Origin: Paraoerskovia marina DSM 21750
GTDB taxonomy: Bacteria > Actinomycetota > Actinomycetes > Actinomycetales > Cellulomonadaceae
Length of the DNA: 64,000 nt
NCBI RefSeq assembly: GCF_000701465.1
Contig: NZ_JNIY01000005.1
Location: 219,808-283,807, forward strand
Reading direction: 5' to 3'
The notes below the pieces were generated by a model. The model was not told the origin of the DNA. It made no database searches and worked only from the letters and a program-made list of their open reading frames with translations. The position numbers and the translations under genes were made by a program. Numbering within the stretch: the first letter of the stretch is position 1; each line of letters opens with the position of its first letter. Positions 39,989 to 49,440 of this stretch are shown here, piece after piece.

Positions 39989-40002
39989 CGAACATATGTA
40001 CG
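39989..40002. promoter_or_regulatory. LexA/SOS box upstream of ruvAB
   Basis: cgaacatatgtacg fits the actinobacterial LexA consensus CGAAC-N4-GTTCG with one mismatch in the right half. It lies in the gap between ruvC and ruvA, so ruvAB should have an SOS promoter of its own in addition to read-through from ruvC. Confidence 0.8.
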
Positions 40003-40025
40003 AATCTCACGCTACACGGTGCCGT

Positions 40026-40589
40026 TCACCGCTTGCCGCGGCGCGCCGTGTGCTCGGCCGCCGCCCACGCCCGCTGCGCGGCGGTGAGCTGGTGCCGGTC
40101 GCCACCCTGGAGCGCACCCCCCGGTCTCCAGAGATGGCAGATCGCGATGGCGAGCGCGTCCGCCGCGTCGGCGGGTCGCGGCGGCTCGGCGAGGCTGAGG
40201 ATCTGGGCGACCATCCGCTGCACCTGCTCCTTGCCCGCACGTCCGGACCCCGTGACGGCGGCCTTGACCTCGCTGGGCGTGTGGAGCGCGACGGGTATCC
40301 CTCGCCGGGCCGCCGCGACCATGGCCAGCCCCGCCACCTGTGCGGTCCCCATCACGGTCGGGACGTTGTTCTGGGCGAAGACACGCTCGACGGCCACGAC
40401 GTCGGGGACATGCTCGTCCATCCACGCGCCCAGGCGCTGGTCGATCTGCAGGAGACGCAGGTCGACGGAGGTCTCCGCCGGACTCGTCAGGACGCCGACG
40501 TCGACGAGGGCGGCACGCCGCCCAGACAGCTGGTCGACGACACCGACGCCACAACGCGTCAGGCCCGGATCCACACCGAAGACTCGCAC
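40026..40589 (-). CDS. ruvC: Holliday junction endonuclease RuvC
   Basis: 187 residues with the RNase H-like active site: [11 protein letters not shown] (first Asp), [11 protein letters not shown] (Glu), and [12 protein letters not shown] (final Asp pair). Resolves junctions after RuvAB migration. GTG start at 40589. A hairpin separates it from yebC upstream. Confidence 0.96.
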   Translation of the reverse strand: MRVFGVDPGLTRCGVGVVDQLSGRRAALVDVGVLTSPAETSVDLRLLQIDQRLGAWMDEHVPDVVAVERVFAQNNVPTVMGTAQVAGLAMVAAARRGIPVALHTPSEVKAAVTGSGRAGKEQVQRMVAQILSLAEPPRPADAADALAIAICHLWRPGGALQGGDRHQLTAAQRAWAAAEHTARRGKR

Positions 40590-40597
40590 CGGGTCAC

Positions 40598-40617
40598 TGT
40601 CCCACGGGCGTGGGACA
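40598..40617 (-). terminator. Hairpin between yebC and ruvC
   Basis: 8-base perfect stem tgtcccac/gtgggaca with loop gggc, 25 bases past the yebC stop on the minus strand. Probably attenuates transcription from yebC into ruvC. Confidence 0.45.
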
Positions 40618-40642
40618 CGCGTCGCACCCCACGCCGCGCCGG

Positions 40643-41398
40643 TCAGTCCTCGTCGAGCGCGGCCAGGACCTCGTCGGGTGCGTCGAAGTTCGCGTAGACG
40701 TTCTGCACGTCGTCACTGTCCTCGAGCGCGTCGATGAGGCGCAGGATGTTGCGGGCGCCGTCGACGTCGACCTCGACCTGCATGGAGGGGTGCCAGATGA
40801 CGTCCGCCGAGTCGTAGTCGATCCCGGCCTCCTGCAGCGACGTGCGCACCGGCACGAGGTCGGTCGCCTCGGACAGCACCTCGAACGACTCGCCGAGGTC
40901 GGTGACCTCCTCGCCCCCAGCCTCGAGCACGGCCTCCATCACGGAGTCCTCGTCGGTCCCCTCCTTGGGCACGATCACGACACCCTTGCGGGAGAAGAGG
41001 TAGGAGACGGACCCCGGGTCGGCGAGCTGGCCGCCGTTGCGGCTGAACGCGGTCCGCACCTCGGCGGCCGCGCGGTTCTTGTTGTCGGTCAGACACTCGA
41101 CGAGGACGGCGATCCCGCCGGTGCCGTACCCCTCGTACATGATCGTCTGGTAGTCCACACCACCGCCGTCGGCGCCCGATCCACGCTTGACCGCGCGGTC
41201 GATGTTGTCGTTCGGCACCGACGACTTCTTCGCCTTCTGCACGGCGTCGAAGAGGGTCGGGTTGCCCGCAAGATCCCCGCCACCGGTCCGCGCGGCGACC
41301 TCGATGTTCTTGATGAGCTTGGCGAACAACTTGCCACGCTTGGCGTCGATCGCGGCCTTCTTGTGCTTGGTCGTAGCCCACTTGGAGTGACCTGACAT
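40643..41398 (-). CDS. yebC: YebC/PmpR family protein
   Basis: 251 residues, full length: N-terminal [25 protein letters not shown], then [28 protein letters not shown] and [11 protein letters not shown]. YebC proteins were named transcription regulators; recent work on relatives points to a role in translation of difficult motifs. The gene lies between pdxT and ruvC as in most actinobacteria. Confidence 0.95.
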   Translation of the reverse strand: MSGHSKWATTKHKKAAIDAKRGKLFAKLIKNIEVAARTGGGDLAGNPTLFDAVQKAKKSSVPNDNIDRAVKRGSGADGGGVDYQTIMYEGYGTGGIAVLVECLTDNKNRAAAEVRTAFSRNGGQLADPGSVSYLFSRKGVVIVPKEGTDEDSVMEAVLEAGGEEVTDLGESFEVLSEATDLVPVRTSLQEAGIDYDSADVIWHPSMQVEVDVDGARNILRLIDALEDSDDVQNVYANFDAPDEVLAALDED

Positions 41399-41406
41399 TG
41401 CCCGCT

Positions 41407-42012
41407 TTACTCCTTCACGATGGTGACGAAGAGCTCGTGCACGCGCGCGTCCCCCGTGATCTCCGGGTGGAACGACGTCGCGAGCAGTGCTCCTTGGCGT
41501 ACGGCGACGATCCTACCGGCGGCCGCGTCGTCCCGGCCGTCGGGCACCCGGGCGAGGATCTCGACGCCGGTTCCGACCTCCTCGACCCACGGGGCGCGGA
41601 TGAACGTCGCCGGCAACGGCCCACCGGCGATCCCGGCCATCTCGAGGCTCGTCTCGAACGAGTCGACCTGCCGCCCGAACGCGTTGCGCCGCACGGTCAT
41701 GTCGATGCCTCCCACGGTCTGCTGGTCGTGGGAGCCGTCGATCACGCGGTCGGCGAGCAGGATCATCCCGGCGCAGGACCCGTAGACCGGCAGGCCCTGG
41801 CGGATCCGTTCGACCAGCAGGTCTCGCAGCTCGAAGATCCGCAGGAGCTTGTCGATCGTGGTCGACTCCCCGCCCGGCAGGACGAGGCCGTCGACGGCCT
41901 CCAGCTCGGCGGGGCGGCGCACCGGCACGGCTCGCGCCCCGCTCTCCTCGAGCGCCGAGACATGTTCGCGGACGTCGCCCTGCAGGGCCAGCACACCGAT
42001 GGAGGGTTTCAC
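41407..42012 (-). CDS. pdxT: Pyridoxal 5'-phosphate synthase glutaminase subunit PdxT
   Basis: 201 residues from GTG 42012. Class I glutaminase: nucleophile Cys at about residue 80 in [10 protein letters not shown], His-Glu in SFHPEIT near the C-terminus, [12 protein letters not shown] at the start and LPGGESTTI. It supplies ammonia to PdxS. Its partner pdxS lies 3 kb away, separated by a MarR-Clc-Nudix module. Confidence 0.95.
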   Translation of the reverse strand: MKPSIGVLALQGDVREHVSALEESGARAVPVRRPAELEAVDGLVLPGGESTTIDKLLRIFELRDLLVERIRQGLPVYGSCAGMILLADRVIDGSHDQQTVGGIDMTVRRNAFGRQVDSFETSLEMAGIAGGPLPATFIRAPWVEEVGTGVEILARVPDGRDDAAAGRIVAVRQGALLATSFHPEITGDARVHELFVTIVKE

Positions 42013-42049
42013 CGGGCCATCGTAGACGGGCCCGACGACGGGTCCGTAC

Positions 42050-42511
42050 TCAGATGCCGAGGGTCCGCAGGTCACGGGCGGCCGGTTCTCCCGCCGCCCG
42101 GGAGAAGTCGTCCAGGGCGGCGGTCAGAGCCTCCCGCTCGGCAGAGGTCATCGCCCCGAGGATCTCGGCGATCGCTCGTCGGCGGGACTCGGTCACGTCC
42201 TCCACGAGCTGCAGCCCCCGCGCGGTGAGCTCGATACGGACGGCCCCGCGCCGGTCGGGGTCCTCGGTGCGGACGACCCACCCTGCGGCCACGAGCCTGT
42301 CGGCGTTGCGCGAGAACGTCGACGGGTGGATGTCGAGATGGTCGGCGACGACGCCCGAACGCGTCGGTCCGTCGTGGGCGAGGAGCACGAGGACCCTGAA
42401 CTGCGGGAGCGAGACCTCCTCCAGCGCATCGGCGACGGAACGGGCGATCACGCCCAGAAGCGCGCGCGAGGCCTGGAGCGTGGCACGGACGGAGTCGTCG
42501 ACGGCGGACAT
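42050..42511 (-). CDS. MarR family regulator
   Basis: 153 residues from ATG 42511. Typical MarR fold: [15 protein letters not shown], recognition helix [18 protein letters not shown], wing [14 protein letters not shown], then two long C-terminal helices. It is divergent from the Clc gene with a palindrome in the 52-base gap, so it most likely controls that gene and itself. An upstream start at 42556 would overlap the palindrome and is less likely. Confidence 0.85.
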   Translation of the reverse strand: MSAVDDSVRATLQASRALLGVIARSVADALEEVSLPQFRVLVLLAHDGPTRSGVVADHLDIHPSTFSRNADRLVAAGWVVRTEDPDRRGAVRIELTARGLQLVEDVTESRRRAIAEILGAMTSAEREALTAALDDFSRAAGEPAARDLRTLGI

Positions 42512-42543
42512 CCGATCAGGATATCTGGCCGTAGCCTGGCCGG

Positions 42544-42555
42544 TGTATTGATACA
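42544..42555. promoter_or_regulatory. Probable MarR operator
   Basis: tgtattgataca: arms tgtat/ataca around tg, AT-rich in a very GC-rich setting, in the MarR-Clc divergent gap and 8 bases before the Clc start. Placement fits repression of both genes. Confidence 0.5.
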
Positions 42556-42563
42556 TTCATTGC

Positions 42564-44372
42564 ATGCCTACACGTCTCCTGCACGGTCTCCGCACACGAA
42601 CAGCGGCGAGCATTCGTGTCGGAACCGTCGGGATCGTCGCCGTCACGGTCGCCGTCGGCGCGGTGACCGGACTCGCCGCCGTCGGGTTCCGATGGCTCAT
42701 CACGGAGACGACCACGCTCTTCAGCGGCACGGCCGACTTCTCGGCCGCGGCACCCGGCACCCACCCCGGATACGAGGGCGTGAGCTGGCTCGGCCCCTGG
42801 TTCGTCGTCCTCGTCCCGGCGGTCGGCGGCCTGATCTACGGACCGCTCGTCTATCGCTACGCCCGCGAGGCCCGCGGCCACGGCGTCCCGGAGGTCATGC
42901 TCGCCGTCTCCCGGAACGGCGGCCGCATCCGCCCTCGCGTCGCGGCGGTCAAGGCTGTCGCCTCGGCGATCTGCATCGGCTCCGGGGGCAGCGTCGGACG
43001 GGAGGGACCGATCGTCCAGATCGGGTCCGCGCTCGGGTCGGGGATCGCCCAGGCCCTGCACCTGCCCCTCCATCGCGTGCGCACCGTCGTCGCGGCCGGC
43101 GCGGCGGCGGGGATCGCCGCGACGTTCAACGCCCCGGTCGCCGGCGTACTGTTCGCCATGGAGCTGATCCTCCGCTCGTACTCGGCGGGGTCGTTCGGCC
43201 TGGTCGTGGTCGCCGGCGTCGTCGGATCGATCGTCTCGCGCGCCCTCGTGGGCGACGCACCGTTCCTCGACCTGCCCCCGTTCGCCGTCGACAGTCCCTG
43301 GGCCTACCTGGTCTTCGCCGCGCTCGGTGTCCTCGCCGGACTCGTCGGCGTGGTCTTCGTCCGGTTCCTCTACGCCACCGAGGACTTCTGCGACAGGATC
43401 TGGCGCGGGCCGGAGTGGGCCCGCCCGGCCGTGGGCGGCCTTGTGCTCGGGGTCGTCCTCCTGGTGCTGCCCCAGATGTACGGCGTCGGGTATCCCGTCC
43501 TGGAGGCGAGCGTGGCCGGTCGGTACGCGGTCGGGTTCCTCGCGCTGCTCCTCGTCGGCAAGGTCGTCGCCACGAGCCTGACGCTCGGCATCGGCGGCTC
43601 GGGCGGCGTCTTCGCACCCTCGCTCTTCATCGGTGCCGTGCTCGGTGCGTCCGTCGGGCAGGTCGTGCACGCTGTCGCCCCGGACCTCGCGCCCTCGCCC
43701 GGGGCGTTCGCGATCGTGGGGATGGGCGCCGTCTTCGCCGGGACCGCCCGCGCGCCGCTGACCGCCGTCATCATGCTCGTGGAGCTCACGGACCAGTACT
43801 CGGTCGTGCTGCCGCTCATGCTCGCGATCGTGCTCGCGACCGGGACGAGCAGGCTCTTGAGCTCCGACACGGTGTACACCCTCAAGCTGCGCCGGCGAGG
43901 AGTCGTCCTCGACGGGCACCCGGCGGACCAGATCCTCCACGACGTCCCCGTCCGGACGGTGATGGAACCTGCGCCCTCCTCCGTCACGTCGTCGACCCGC
44001 GTGAGCAGCGCCACCCGGCTCCTGCTCGTCAGCGGCCGCACGACGCTTCCCGTGTGCGACGAGGGTGCGCTCGTCGGCCAGTTCCGTGCCGACGCGGCCT
44101 CGGAGGTGCTCGAGCTCGACGACGAGGCGACCGAGGCACGGGTCGGCGACGCGGTGGACGACGTCGCACGGATCCCCGTCTCCTCGACGCTGTTGGAGGC
44201 TCTCGAGGCGCTACGCCGCTTCCCCCACGACGAGGGCGGGGCCGTGACGGACGGCGAGGCGCTCGTCGGATGGCTCTCGCACCGCACGGTGCTCGCCGCG
44301 CTCTCGGCCGCACCGTCCGCCGACCGCGCAGCAGGCCCCGGGAACCGGAGCCTGGCAGCGGCGCAGCGCTAG
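42564..44372 (+). CDS. ClC-type chloride channel/antiporter with C-terminal CBS pair
   Basis: 602 residues, about ten membrane helices. Selectivity-filter motifs: GSGGSVGREGPIVQIG (with the gating Glu), and GGSGGVFAPSLFIGA. The C-terminal 150 residues hold two CBS-like repeats (VRTVMEPAPSSVTSS; VGDAVDDVARIPVSS). ClC proteins exchange chloride for protons or conduct chloride, often in acid resistance. Its stop overlaps that of the convergent Nudix gene. Confidence 0.9.
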   Translation: MPTRLLHGLRTRTAASIRVGTVGIVAVTVAVGAVTGLAAVGFRWLITETTTLFSGTADFSAAAPGTHPGYEGVSWLGPWFVVLVPAVGGLIYGPLVYRYAREARGHGVPEVMLAVSRNGGRIRPRVAAVKAVASAICIGSGGSVGREGPIVQIGSALGSGIAQALHLPLHRVRTVVAAGAAAGIAATFNAPVAGVLFAMELILRSYSAGSFGLVVVAGVVGSIVSRALVGDAPFLDLPPFAVDSPWAYLVFAALGVLAGLVGVVFVRFLYATEDFCDRIWRGPEWARPAVGGLVLGVVLLVLPQMYGVGYPVLEASVAGRYAVGFLALLLVGKVVATSLTLGIGGSGGVFAPSLFIGAVLGASVGQVVHAVAPDLAPSPGAFAIVGMGAVFAGTARAPLTAVIMLVELTDQYSVVLPLMLAIVLATGTSRLLSSDTVYTLKLRRRGVVLDGHPADQILHDVPVRTVMEPAPSSVTSSTRVSSATRLLLVSGRTTLPVCDEGALVGQFRADAASEVLELDDEATEARVGDAVDDVARIPVSSTLLEALEALRRFPHDEGGAVTDGEALVGWLSHRTVLAALSAAPSADRAAGPGNRSLAAAQR

Positions 44373-44926
44373 CCGCCCCCGGTCCCCAGGTGACGCACGA
44401 CGCCGTCCCACCCTGCCCCGAGAGAACGCACCAGGTCGGGCAGCTCGGCCGGAAAAACCTCGATGTCGACGGTCTCCAGGTCGGTCGCGGACCACCAGCG
44501 CACGTCGTCGACCACCTCGCGCTCGACGGCGGTCCACCCGTCCCGGCTCAACGCACCGGCGCTCTCGCGCGAGACCCGGGCGACGAAGATCTCCTCGTCC
44601 TGGCGACAGTGCTCGGCGAAGAAGTCGAACAGCGCGCTGCGCCGGACGACGGGCCCCTCGAGATCAGCCTCGGCGAGCACGATCCCGGTCTCCTCGCGGA
44701 CCTCGCGCACGGCGGCGGCGCACGCCGACTCGCCCGGGTCGATCCCGCCGCCGACGGTGAACCACCACGACCGGCCCGGCTGGTCGACGTCGTGCCCGCG
44801 CACGAGCAGCACCCGGCCGTCCGGGTCCAGCAGGATCACGCGCGCGGCGCGTCGGTGCCGCAGACCGTCCGGTCCGGGCACCCAGTCGGCTCCGAGGACG
44901 GGCCGGCGCGGAGGAAGGTCGACCAT
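44369..44926 (-). CDS. Nudix hydrolase
   Basis: 185 residues. The Nudix box is complete: GGGIDPGESACAAAVREV then REETGI (GX5EX7REUXEEXGU). The N-terminal LLDPDGRVLLVRGHDVDQPG is typical of the housekeeping-type enzymes. Substrate unknown. Convergent with the Clc gene and lying between it and pdxS. Confidence 0.9.
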   Translation of the reverse strand: MVDLPPRRPVLGADWVPGPDGLRHRRAARVILLDPDGRVLLVRGHDVDQPGRSWWFTVGGGIDPGESACAAAVREVREETGIVLAEADLEGPVVRRSALFDFFAEHCRQDEEIFVARVSRESAGALSRDGWTAVEREVVDDVRWWSATDLETVDIEVFPAELPDLVRSLGAGWDGVVRHLGTGGG

Positions 44927-44963
44927 CGGGCCAGGCTACGGGTTCCATGCCCGGCCGACGCGC

Positions 44964-45001
44964 GACGACGCCCCCGGACCGTCCGGTCCGGGGGCGTCGT
45001 C
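44964..45001 (-). terminator. Strong terminator after pdxS
   Basis: 17-base perfect stem (gacgacgcccccggacc, 44964-44980; complement 44985-45001) with a 4-base loop, 13 bases past the pdxS stop on the minus strand. This is the longest perfect hairpin I noticed in the window and should isolate pdxS from the Nudix gene and pdxT. Confidence 0.85.
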
Positions 45002-45014
45002 GATCAGGGTGTCG

Positions 45015-45926
45015 TCACCAACCGCGCTCGGCGAGCCGGTGCGGCTCCGGGATCTCGTCGACGTTGATCCCGACCATCGCCTCGCCGAGACCGCGCGACA
45101 CGTTCGCGATGACGTCGGGGTCGTCGAAGAACGTCGTGGCCTTGACGACGGCCGCGGCACGCTCGGCCGGGTTGCCCGACTTGAAGATGCCGGACCCGAC
45201 GAAGACGCCCTCGGCGCCGAGCTGCATCATCATCGCGGCGTCGGCAGGGGTCGCGATGCCGCCCGCGGTGAAGAGCACGACCGGGAGCTTGCCTGTGGCC
45301 GCGACCTCCTTGACGAGCTGGTACGGCGCCTGGAGCTCCTTGGCGGCCACGTAGAGCTCGTCCTCGGGCAGGGACGCGAGCGCGCGGATCTGCTGGCGGA
45401 TCTGACGCATGTGCGTCGTCGCGTTCGAGACGTCACCGGTGCCGGCCTCGCCCTTCGAGCGGATCATCGCCGCACCCTCGGTGATACGACGGAGCGCCTC
45501 GCCGAGGTTCGTCGCACCGCAGACGAACGGAGCCTTGAACGCCCACTTGTCGATGTGGTTCGCGTAGTCGGCCGGAGTGAGGACCTCGGACTCGTCGATG
45601 TAGTCGACACCGAGCGACTGCAGGACCTGCGCCTCGACGAAGTGGCCGATGCGCGCCTTGGCCATCACCGGGATCGAGACGGCCTCGATGATGCCGTCGA
45701 TCATGTCCGGGTCGCTCATGCGCGACACGCCGCCCTGGGCGCGGATGTCGGCCGGGACACGCTCGAGAGCCATGACGGCCACTGCACCGGCGTCCTCGGC
45801 GATCTTCGCCTGCTCCGGCGTGACGACGTCCATGATCACGCCGCCCTTGAGCATCTCCGCCATTCCACGCTTCACGTGCGCGGTCCCGACGTTCGTGCCC
45901 TCCGGGGTGGTCTCGTTCGTCACCAC
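45015..45926 (-). CDS. pdxS: Pyridoxal 5'-phosphate synthase lyase subunit PdxS
   Basis: 303 residues, TIM barrel: [38 protein letters not shown], the catalytic Lys in [13 protein letters not shown], and [20 protein letters not shown] with the phosphate site GVFVGSG. Makes PLP from ribose 5-phosphate, glyceraldehyde 3-phosphate and ammonia from PdxT. Two GTG codons stand at the start (45926, 45923). It does not sit next to pdxT here. Confidence 0.97.
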   Translation of the reverse strand: MVTNETTPEGTNVGTAHVKRGMAEMLKGGVIMDVVTPEQAKIAEDAGAVAVMALERVPADIRAQGGVSRMSDPDMIDGIIEAVSIPVMAKARIGHFVEAQVLQSLGVDYIDESEVLTPADYANHIDKWAFKAPFVCGATNLGEALRRITEGAAMIRSKGEAGTGDVSNATTHMRQIRQQIRALASLPEDELYVAAKELQAPYQLVKEVAATGKLPVVLFTAGGIATPADAAMMMQLGAEGVFVGSGIFKSGNPAERAAAVVKATTFFDDPDVIANVSRGLGEAMVGINVDEIPEPHRLAERGW

Positions 45927-45996
45927 TACCTCACCTTCACTCTGCTGGTCGTGCGATCGCCCCGCGGACGCCGCCGGACCATCGTACGCGCCGCGA

Positions 45997-46650
45997 TCAC
46001 CCGCCGACCACGCTGACCGACCCGTGGTCGAGCCCGTCCGGGAGCGCGTCGTCGAGGTCGACGGTCACGGGCATCGGTGCGTGTCCGGCCAGTCGCAGGA
46101 GGCGCACCGACCAGTGCCGCCGGTACTGGCGCGCGTGCGCGACAGCCATGTTGTGGAAGCGCCGCGCGAGCTGTGCGCGGTACCACGCGGCCCCGAGCGC
46201 GTGGATCAGCGGCGCGGCGTCGGGGTCCTCGGCGAGCGCACGGATCTCGTCCGGGTCGCCGAGAGCCGTGCGCAGGAGCTCCGACAGCTCGCTCTCCGCC
46301 CGGACGCGAGACTCGGCGACCGACCCGTTGAGGCCGGCGCGTACCGAGCGCACGGACTCCTCGTCGAGGTCGGGCAGCGCGAGCGCGAGCTCGTTCCGCG
46401 CGTCCTCTGCGTCCTGGGTCACGGCCGAGGCCGCCTCGGCCACGAGCAACGAGCTGGCGGGGTCGAGGACGCCGGAGCCAGCCAGCTCCGTCGCGACGGC
46501 CGCGCGGCGGACAAGCTGGGCGTCGAGCGCCAGACGGGAGGCGACGACCTTGCGGTGGATCCGATCCAGCCGCGTCGCGGCGACGACCCCGACCCACGTC
46601 AGGACCGCGACCACCGCGATGACGACGATGGCCGTCTCGGCCCCGGTCAT
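45997..46650 (-). CDS. LemA-like membrane-anchored protein, function unknown
   Basis: 217 residues: one N-terminal helix ([22 protein letters not shown]) and a helical cytosolic or external body. [22 protein letters not shown] followed by alternating Arg/Ala helices and the [27 protein letters not shown] segment resemble LemA proteins and the actinobacterial relatives beside pimA. It overlaps pimA by 4 bases (ATGA), so it is co-translated with the PIM genes. Function unknown. Confidence 0.6.
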   Translation of the reverse strand: MTGAETAIVVIAVVAVLTWVGVVAATRLDRIHRKVVASRLALDAQLVRRAAVATELAGSGVLDPASSLLVAEAASAVTQDAEDARNELALALPDLDEESVRSVRAGLNGSVAESRVRAESELSELLRTALGDPDEIRALAEDPDAAPLIHALGAAWYRAQLARRFHNMAVAHARQYRRHWSVRLLRLAGHAPMPVTVDLDDALPDGLDHGSVSVVGG

Positions 46651-47852
46651 GCGTCGTCCTTGATCCGTGCGCGCTGTGTCAGGCGCGAGAGGAGCGTGCG
46701 CCGCGAACCGACGTCGCGGCCGGCCTCGCTCGTCGCGAGAACGGTCTCGTAGACGGCGACGATCCGGTCGGTGACGCTCGACCAGTCGAACTGCTGGACG
46801 AACTGCGTCGCGCCGGCGCGGCGTTCGTCGGTCTGCTCCGGGTGGTCGAGGGCGTCGAGGACCGACGTGGCGAGAGCCTCGCTGTCACCCGTCGCGAACA
46901 GGCCGCCAGCCGCACCGTCGTCGAGCACCCGTCGGAACGCTCCGAGGTCGCTCGCGACCACCCCGGCCCCGGCGCTCATCGCCTCGACGAGGACGATGCC
47001 AAAGCTCTCACCACCGGTCTGGGGGGCGACGTAGAGGTCGACCGACGCGAGCATGGACCGCTTGTCCTCGTCGCTCAGGCCGCCGAGGAACTCGACGGCG
47101 GACGCGTTCTCGCCGAGATCCGCGAGCGCCTGCTGGTGCCCGGCGTCGCCCCGCCCGGCGACCAGGATCCGCGCGCCGGGATATCTGGCGAGGATCGTCG
47201 GCACGGCGCCGGTCAGCACGGGCAGTCCCTTGCGGGGTTCGTCCAGACGTCCGAGGAACGCGACGGTCGGCCGCTCGGGTGTTCCCTGCCAGCGTGCCGC
47301 GGGCTCGGCGTCGGCGAACTTCTCGACGTAGACGCCGTTGGGGATGACGACGGCGTCTCCCCCGAGGTGGTCGATCAGCGTGCGACGGGCGTCCTCGGAG
47401 ACCGCGATCCGCGCGTCGATCTTCTCCAGGCTCGACCGGGCGAGCGGGTTGGCAAACTGGAGCGCACGCGATCGGACGAGCGACGTGTGGAACGTGCAGA
47501 CGACGGGGCACGTGGCGGCCCAGAGGGCGAGCATGCTCAGGCTGGGGGTCATCGGCTCGTGCAGGTGCAGGACGTCGAACTGCCCCGCGTCGAGCCATCG
47601 GCGGACCTTGGCGTTCGCACGAGGCCCGAAGGTGAGCCGGGCGACGGACCCGTTGAACCGGACGGGGACGGCCTTGCCGGCCGAGGTCACGTAGTCCGGG
47701 ACGGGTGTGGACTCGTCGGCCGGGGCGAGGACGTCGACCGAGTGTCCCCGCTCCATCAGTTCCTCGGCGAGGTCGCGGATGTGGAACTGGACTCCCCCGG
47801 GCGCGTCGAAGGAGTAGGGGCAGACGATGCCGATCCGCAGCGGCCGGGTCAT
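46647..47852 (-). CDS. pimA: Phosphatidylinositol alpha-mannosyltransferase PimA
   Basis: 401 residues, GT-B fold, GT4. N-terminal IGIVCPYSFDAPGGVQFHI is diagnostic for PimA; the donor-binding ESFGIVLVEAMSAGAGVVASD carries the EX7E pattern. It transfers the first mannose from GDP-mannose to phosphatidylinositol at the inner face of the membrane. Overlaps the acyltransferase gene by 4 bases. Confidence 0.94.
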   Translation of the reverse strand: MTRPLRIGIVCPYSFDAPGGVQFHIRDLAEELMERGHSVDVLAPADESTPVPDYVTSAGKAVPVRFNGSVARLTFGPRANAKVRRWLDAGQFDVLHLHEPMTPSLSMLALWAATCPVVCTFHTSLVRSRALQFANPLARSSLEKIDARIAVSEDARRTLIDHLGGDAVVIPNGVYVEKFADAEPAARWQGTPERPTVAFLGRLDEPRKGLPVLTGAVPTILARYPGARILVAGRGDAGHQQALADLGENASAVEFLGGLSDEDKRSMLASVDLYVAPQTGGESFGIVLVEAMSAGAGVVASDLGAFRRVLDDGAAGGLFATGDSEALATSVLDALDHPEQTDERRAGATQFVQQFDWSSVTDRIVAVYETVLATSEAGRDVGSRRTLLSRLTQRARIKDDA

Positions 47853-48814
47853 CCTGCGCCTCCTTCGTCGGCGGGTGTCCGACGCCGGATCTCGGCGTCG
47901 CGGTCGGCGTCGAGGTCGTCGACGAACACACGCTGCAGCATGTGCCAGTCCTCCGGGTGCTCGCGGATCCCCTCGCCGAGAAGGTCCATCCAGGCCTGGG
48001 TGATCGCCTGGATCTTCTCAGCACGGTGCACGTCAGGGATCTCGACGCGCCGGAACTCGATCACCATTCCCCAGGGCGACCGTGCGGCACGGCGTGCCGT
48101 CCCGTGGAGCCGTTCGGAGTAGAGCACGGCGACGAACAGGGGTGCCCCGGTGGCGGCCGCGAGCGCCCCGGGCCCCGCCGCGGCACGAGCGCGCTCGCCG
48201 AGCAGGTCGACCTCGATGCCGCTGGCGGTCAGGTCACGGTCGGCCAGGAGGGGAAGCACCCGGCCCGGGGCCCCGGCGGCGCGCGTGAGGTCGCGGAACA
48301 CCCCGACGTCGCCGAGGGCCATGATCTCGATCCCGACGGCGTTGCGGAGCGCGACGAACTCGTCGAAGAGCTCGGGCGGTTCCAGCCGCTCCGCGACGGT
48401 CAGCACCGGCGCGAGGTGGCGCGCGGCCCACGCACCCGCGAGGTCCCAGTTGCCCAGGTGGCCGAGCGCCAGGAGAGGTGAGCGTCCGGCGGCGAGCTCG
48501 GCGCGCACGGCGTCGGCCCCGCGGGTACGCACCCGGGCGTCGACGACGTCGTCCCCCAGGTGCGCAAGCGTGAGCACCTCGCTGTAGTACCGCATGTAGC
48601 TGCGCATGCCGGCGCGCGAGAGCCTGCGGATCTCGTCGCCGGAGGCCTCGGGACGGGCGCGGCGAAGATTGGCCTCGAGACGTCGGACCCCCGCCGTCCG
48701 ACGCCACCAGACGTAGTCGGCACCGAGACCGAACGCCCCGCGCAGGACGGGCGCGGGCACCCGGTGGGCATGCTTCCAGGCGAGGAGGAACGCAGAGCGG
48801 GCGATACGGATCAC
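47849..48814 (-). CDS. Phosphatidylinositol mannoside acyltransferase (LpxL/HtrB-like)
   Basis: 321 residues from GTG 48814, which overlaps the pgsA stop. The HX4D acyltransferase motif is HLGNWD in LALGHLGNWDLAGAWAARH. The neighbourhood (pgsA, acyltransferase, pimA) matches the mycobacterial PIM locus, where the homologue (PatA type) acylates the mannose of PIM. Membrane-associated through hydrophobic patches, no clear signal peptide. Confidence 0.9.
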   Translation of the reverse strand: MIRIARSAFLLAWKHAHRVPAPVLRGAFGLGADYVWWRRTAGVRRLEANLRRARPEASGDEIRRLSRAGMRSYMRYYSEVLTLAHLGDDVVDARVRTRGADAVRAELAAGRSPLLALGHLGNWDLAGAWAARHLAPVLTVAERLEPPELFDEFVALRNAVGIEIMALGDVGVFRDLTRAAGAPGRVLPLLADRDLTASGIEVDLLGERARAAAGPGALAAATGAPLFVAVLYSERLHGTARRAARSPWGMVIEFRRVEIPDVHRAEKIQAITQAWMDLLGEGIREHPEDWHMLQRVFVDDLDADRDAEIRRRTPADEGGAG

Positions 48815-49440
48815 CCGGTCCGCGGCGTCGGGTCGGGCTCCGCCGTCGCGAGCTGGCGCCGGACGACCAGGATGCGCTGGACGACCGTGACGGCACTCGC
48901 GGCCGCGAGCAGGGTCAGCATGCCCGTCAGGAGCAGCTGGTCGACGCCGATCCCGACGAATCCCGAGGCCACGAGGGCGAGGACGAGGCGGTCCGCGCGA
49001 GCGGCGATGCCGACGCTCGCGGTCGCCCCCAGGCTCTCGGCCTTGGCACGCGCGTACGGCACCACCCCGCCGAGCGCCAGGCACGCGAGCGCCGCGCCCA
49101 TGCCCCAGACGTCGTCCACGGACCAGCACCACAGCAGGAGGCCGGCGAAGACCGCGGCGTCGGCGAGCCGGTCGAGCGTGGAGTCGAGGAACCCGCCCCA
49201 GGTGCCCGTCCGTCCGGCCTGGCGCGCCATGTTGCCGTCCAGGACGTCCGAGAAGGCGAAGACCATGACGGCCATCGTCCCCGCGAACAGGTGGCCCGTG
49301 GGGAAGAGCCAGAGCGCACTGACCATGACGCCGAGGGTGCCGACGACGGTGACGGCGTCGGGGCTCACGCCCCACCGCAGGAGGAGTGCGCCGAGCGGGG
49401 TGAAGATCCGGGTGGTCAGCCCGCGGAGCCTGCCGAACAT
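48811..49440 (-). CDS. pgsA: CDP-alcohol phosphatidyltransferase (phosphatidylinositol phosphate synthase type)
   Basis: 209 residues, about six membrane helices. The CDP-OH-P signature D-x2-DG-x2-AR-x8-G-x3-D-x3-D is complete: DVLDGNMAR followed by GGFLDSTLD. Its position next to pimA and the acyltransferase indicates it makes phosphatidylinositol phosphate from CDP-diacylglycerol and inositol phosphate. The ATG overlaps the HIT stop (TGATG). Confidence 0.92.
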   Translation of the reverse strand: MFGRLRGLTTRIFTPLGALLLRWGVSPDAVTVVGTLGVMVSALWLFPTGHLFAGTMAVMVFAFSDVLDGNMARQAGRTGTWGGFLDSTLDRLADAAVFAGLLLWCWSVDDVWGMGAALACLALGGVVPYARAKAESLGATASVGIAARADRLVLALVASGFVGIGVDQLLLTGMLTLLAAASAVTVVQRILVVRRQLATAEPDPTPRTG

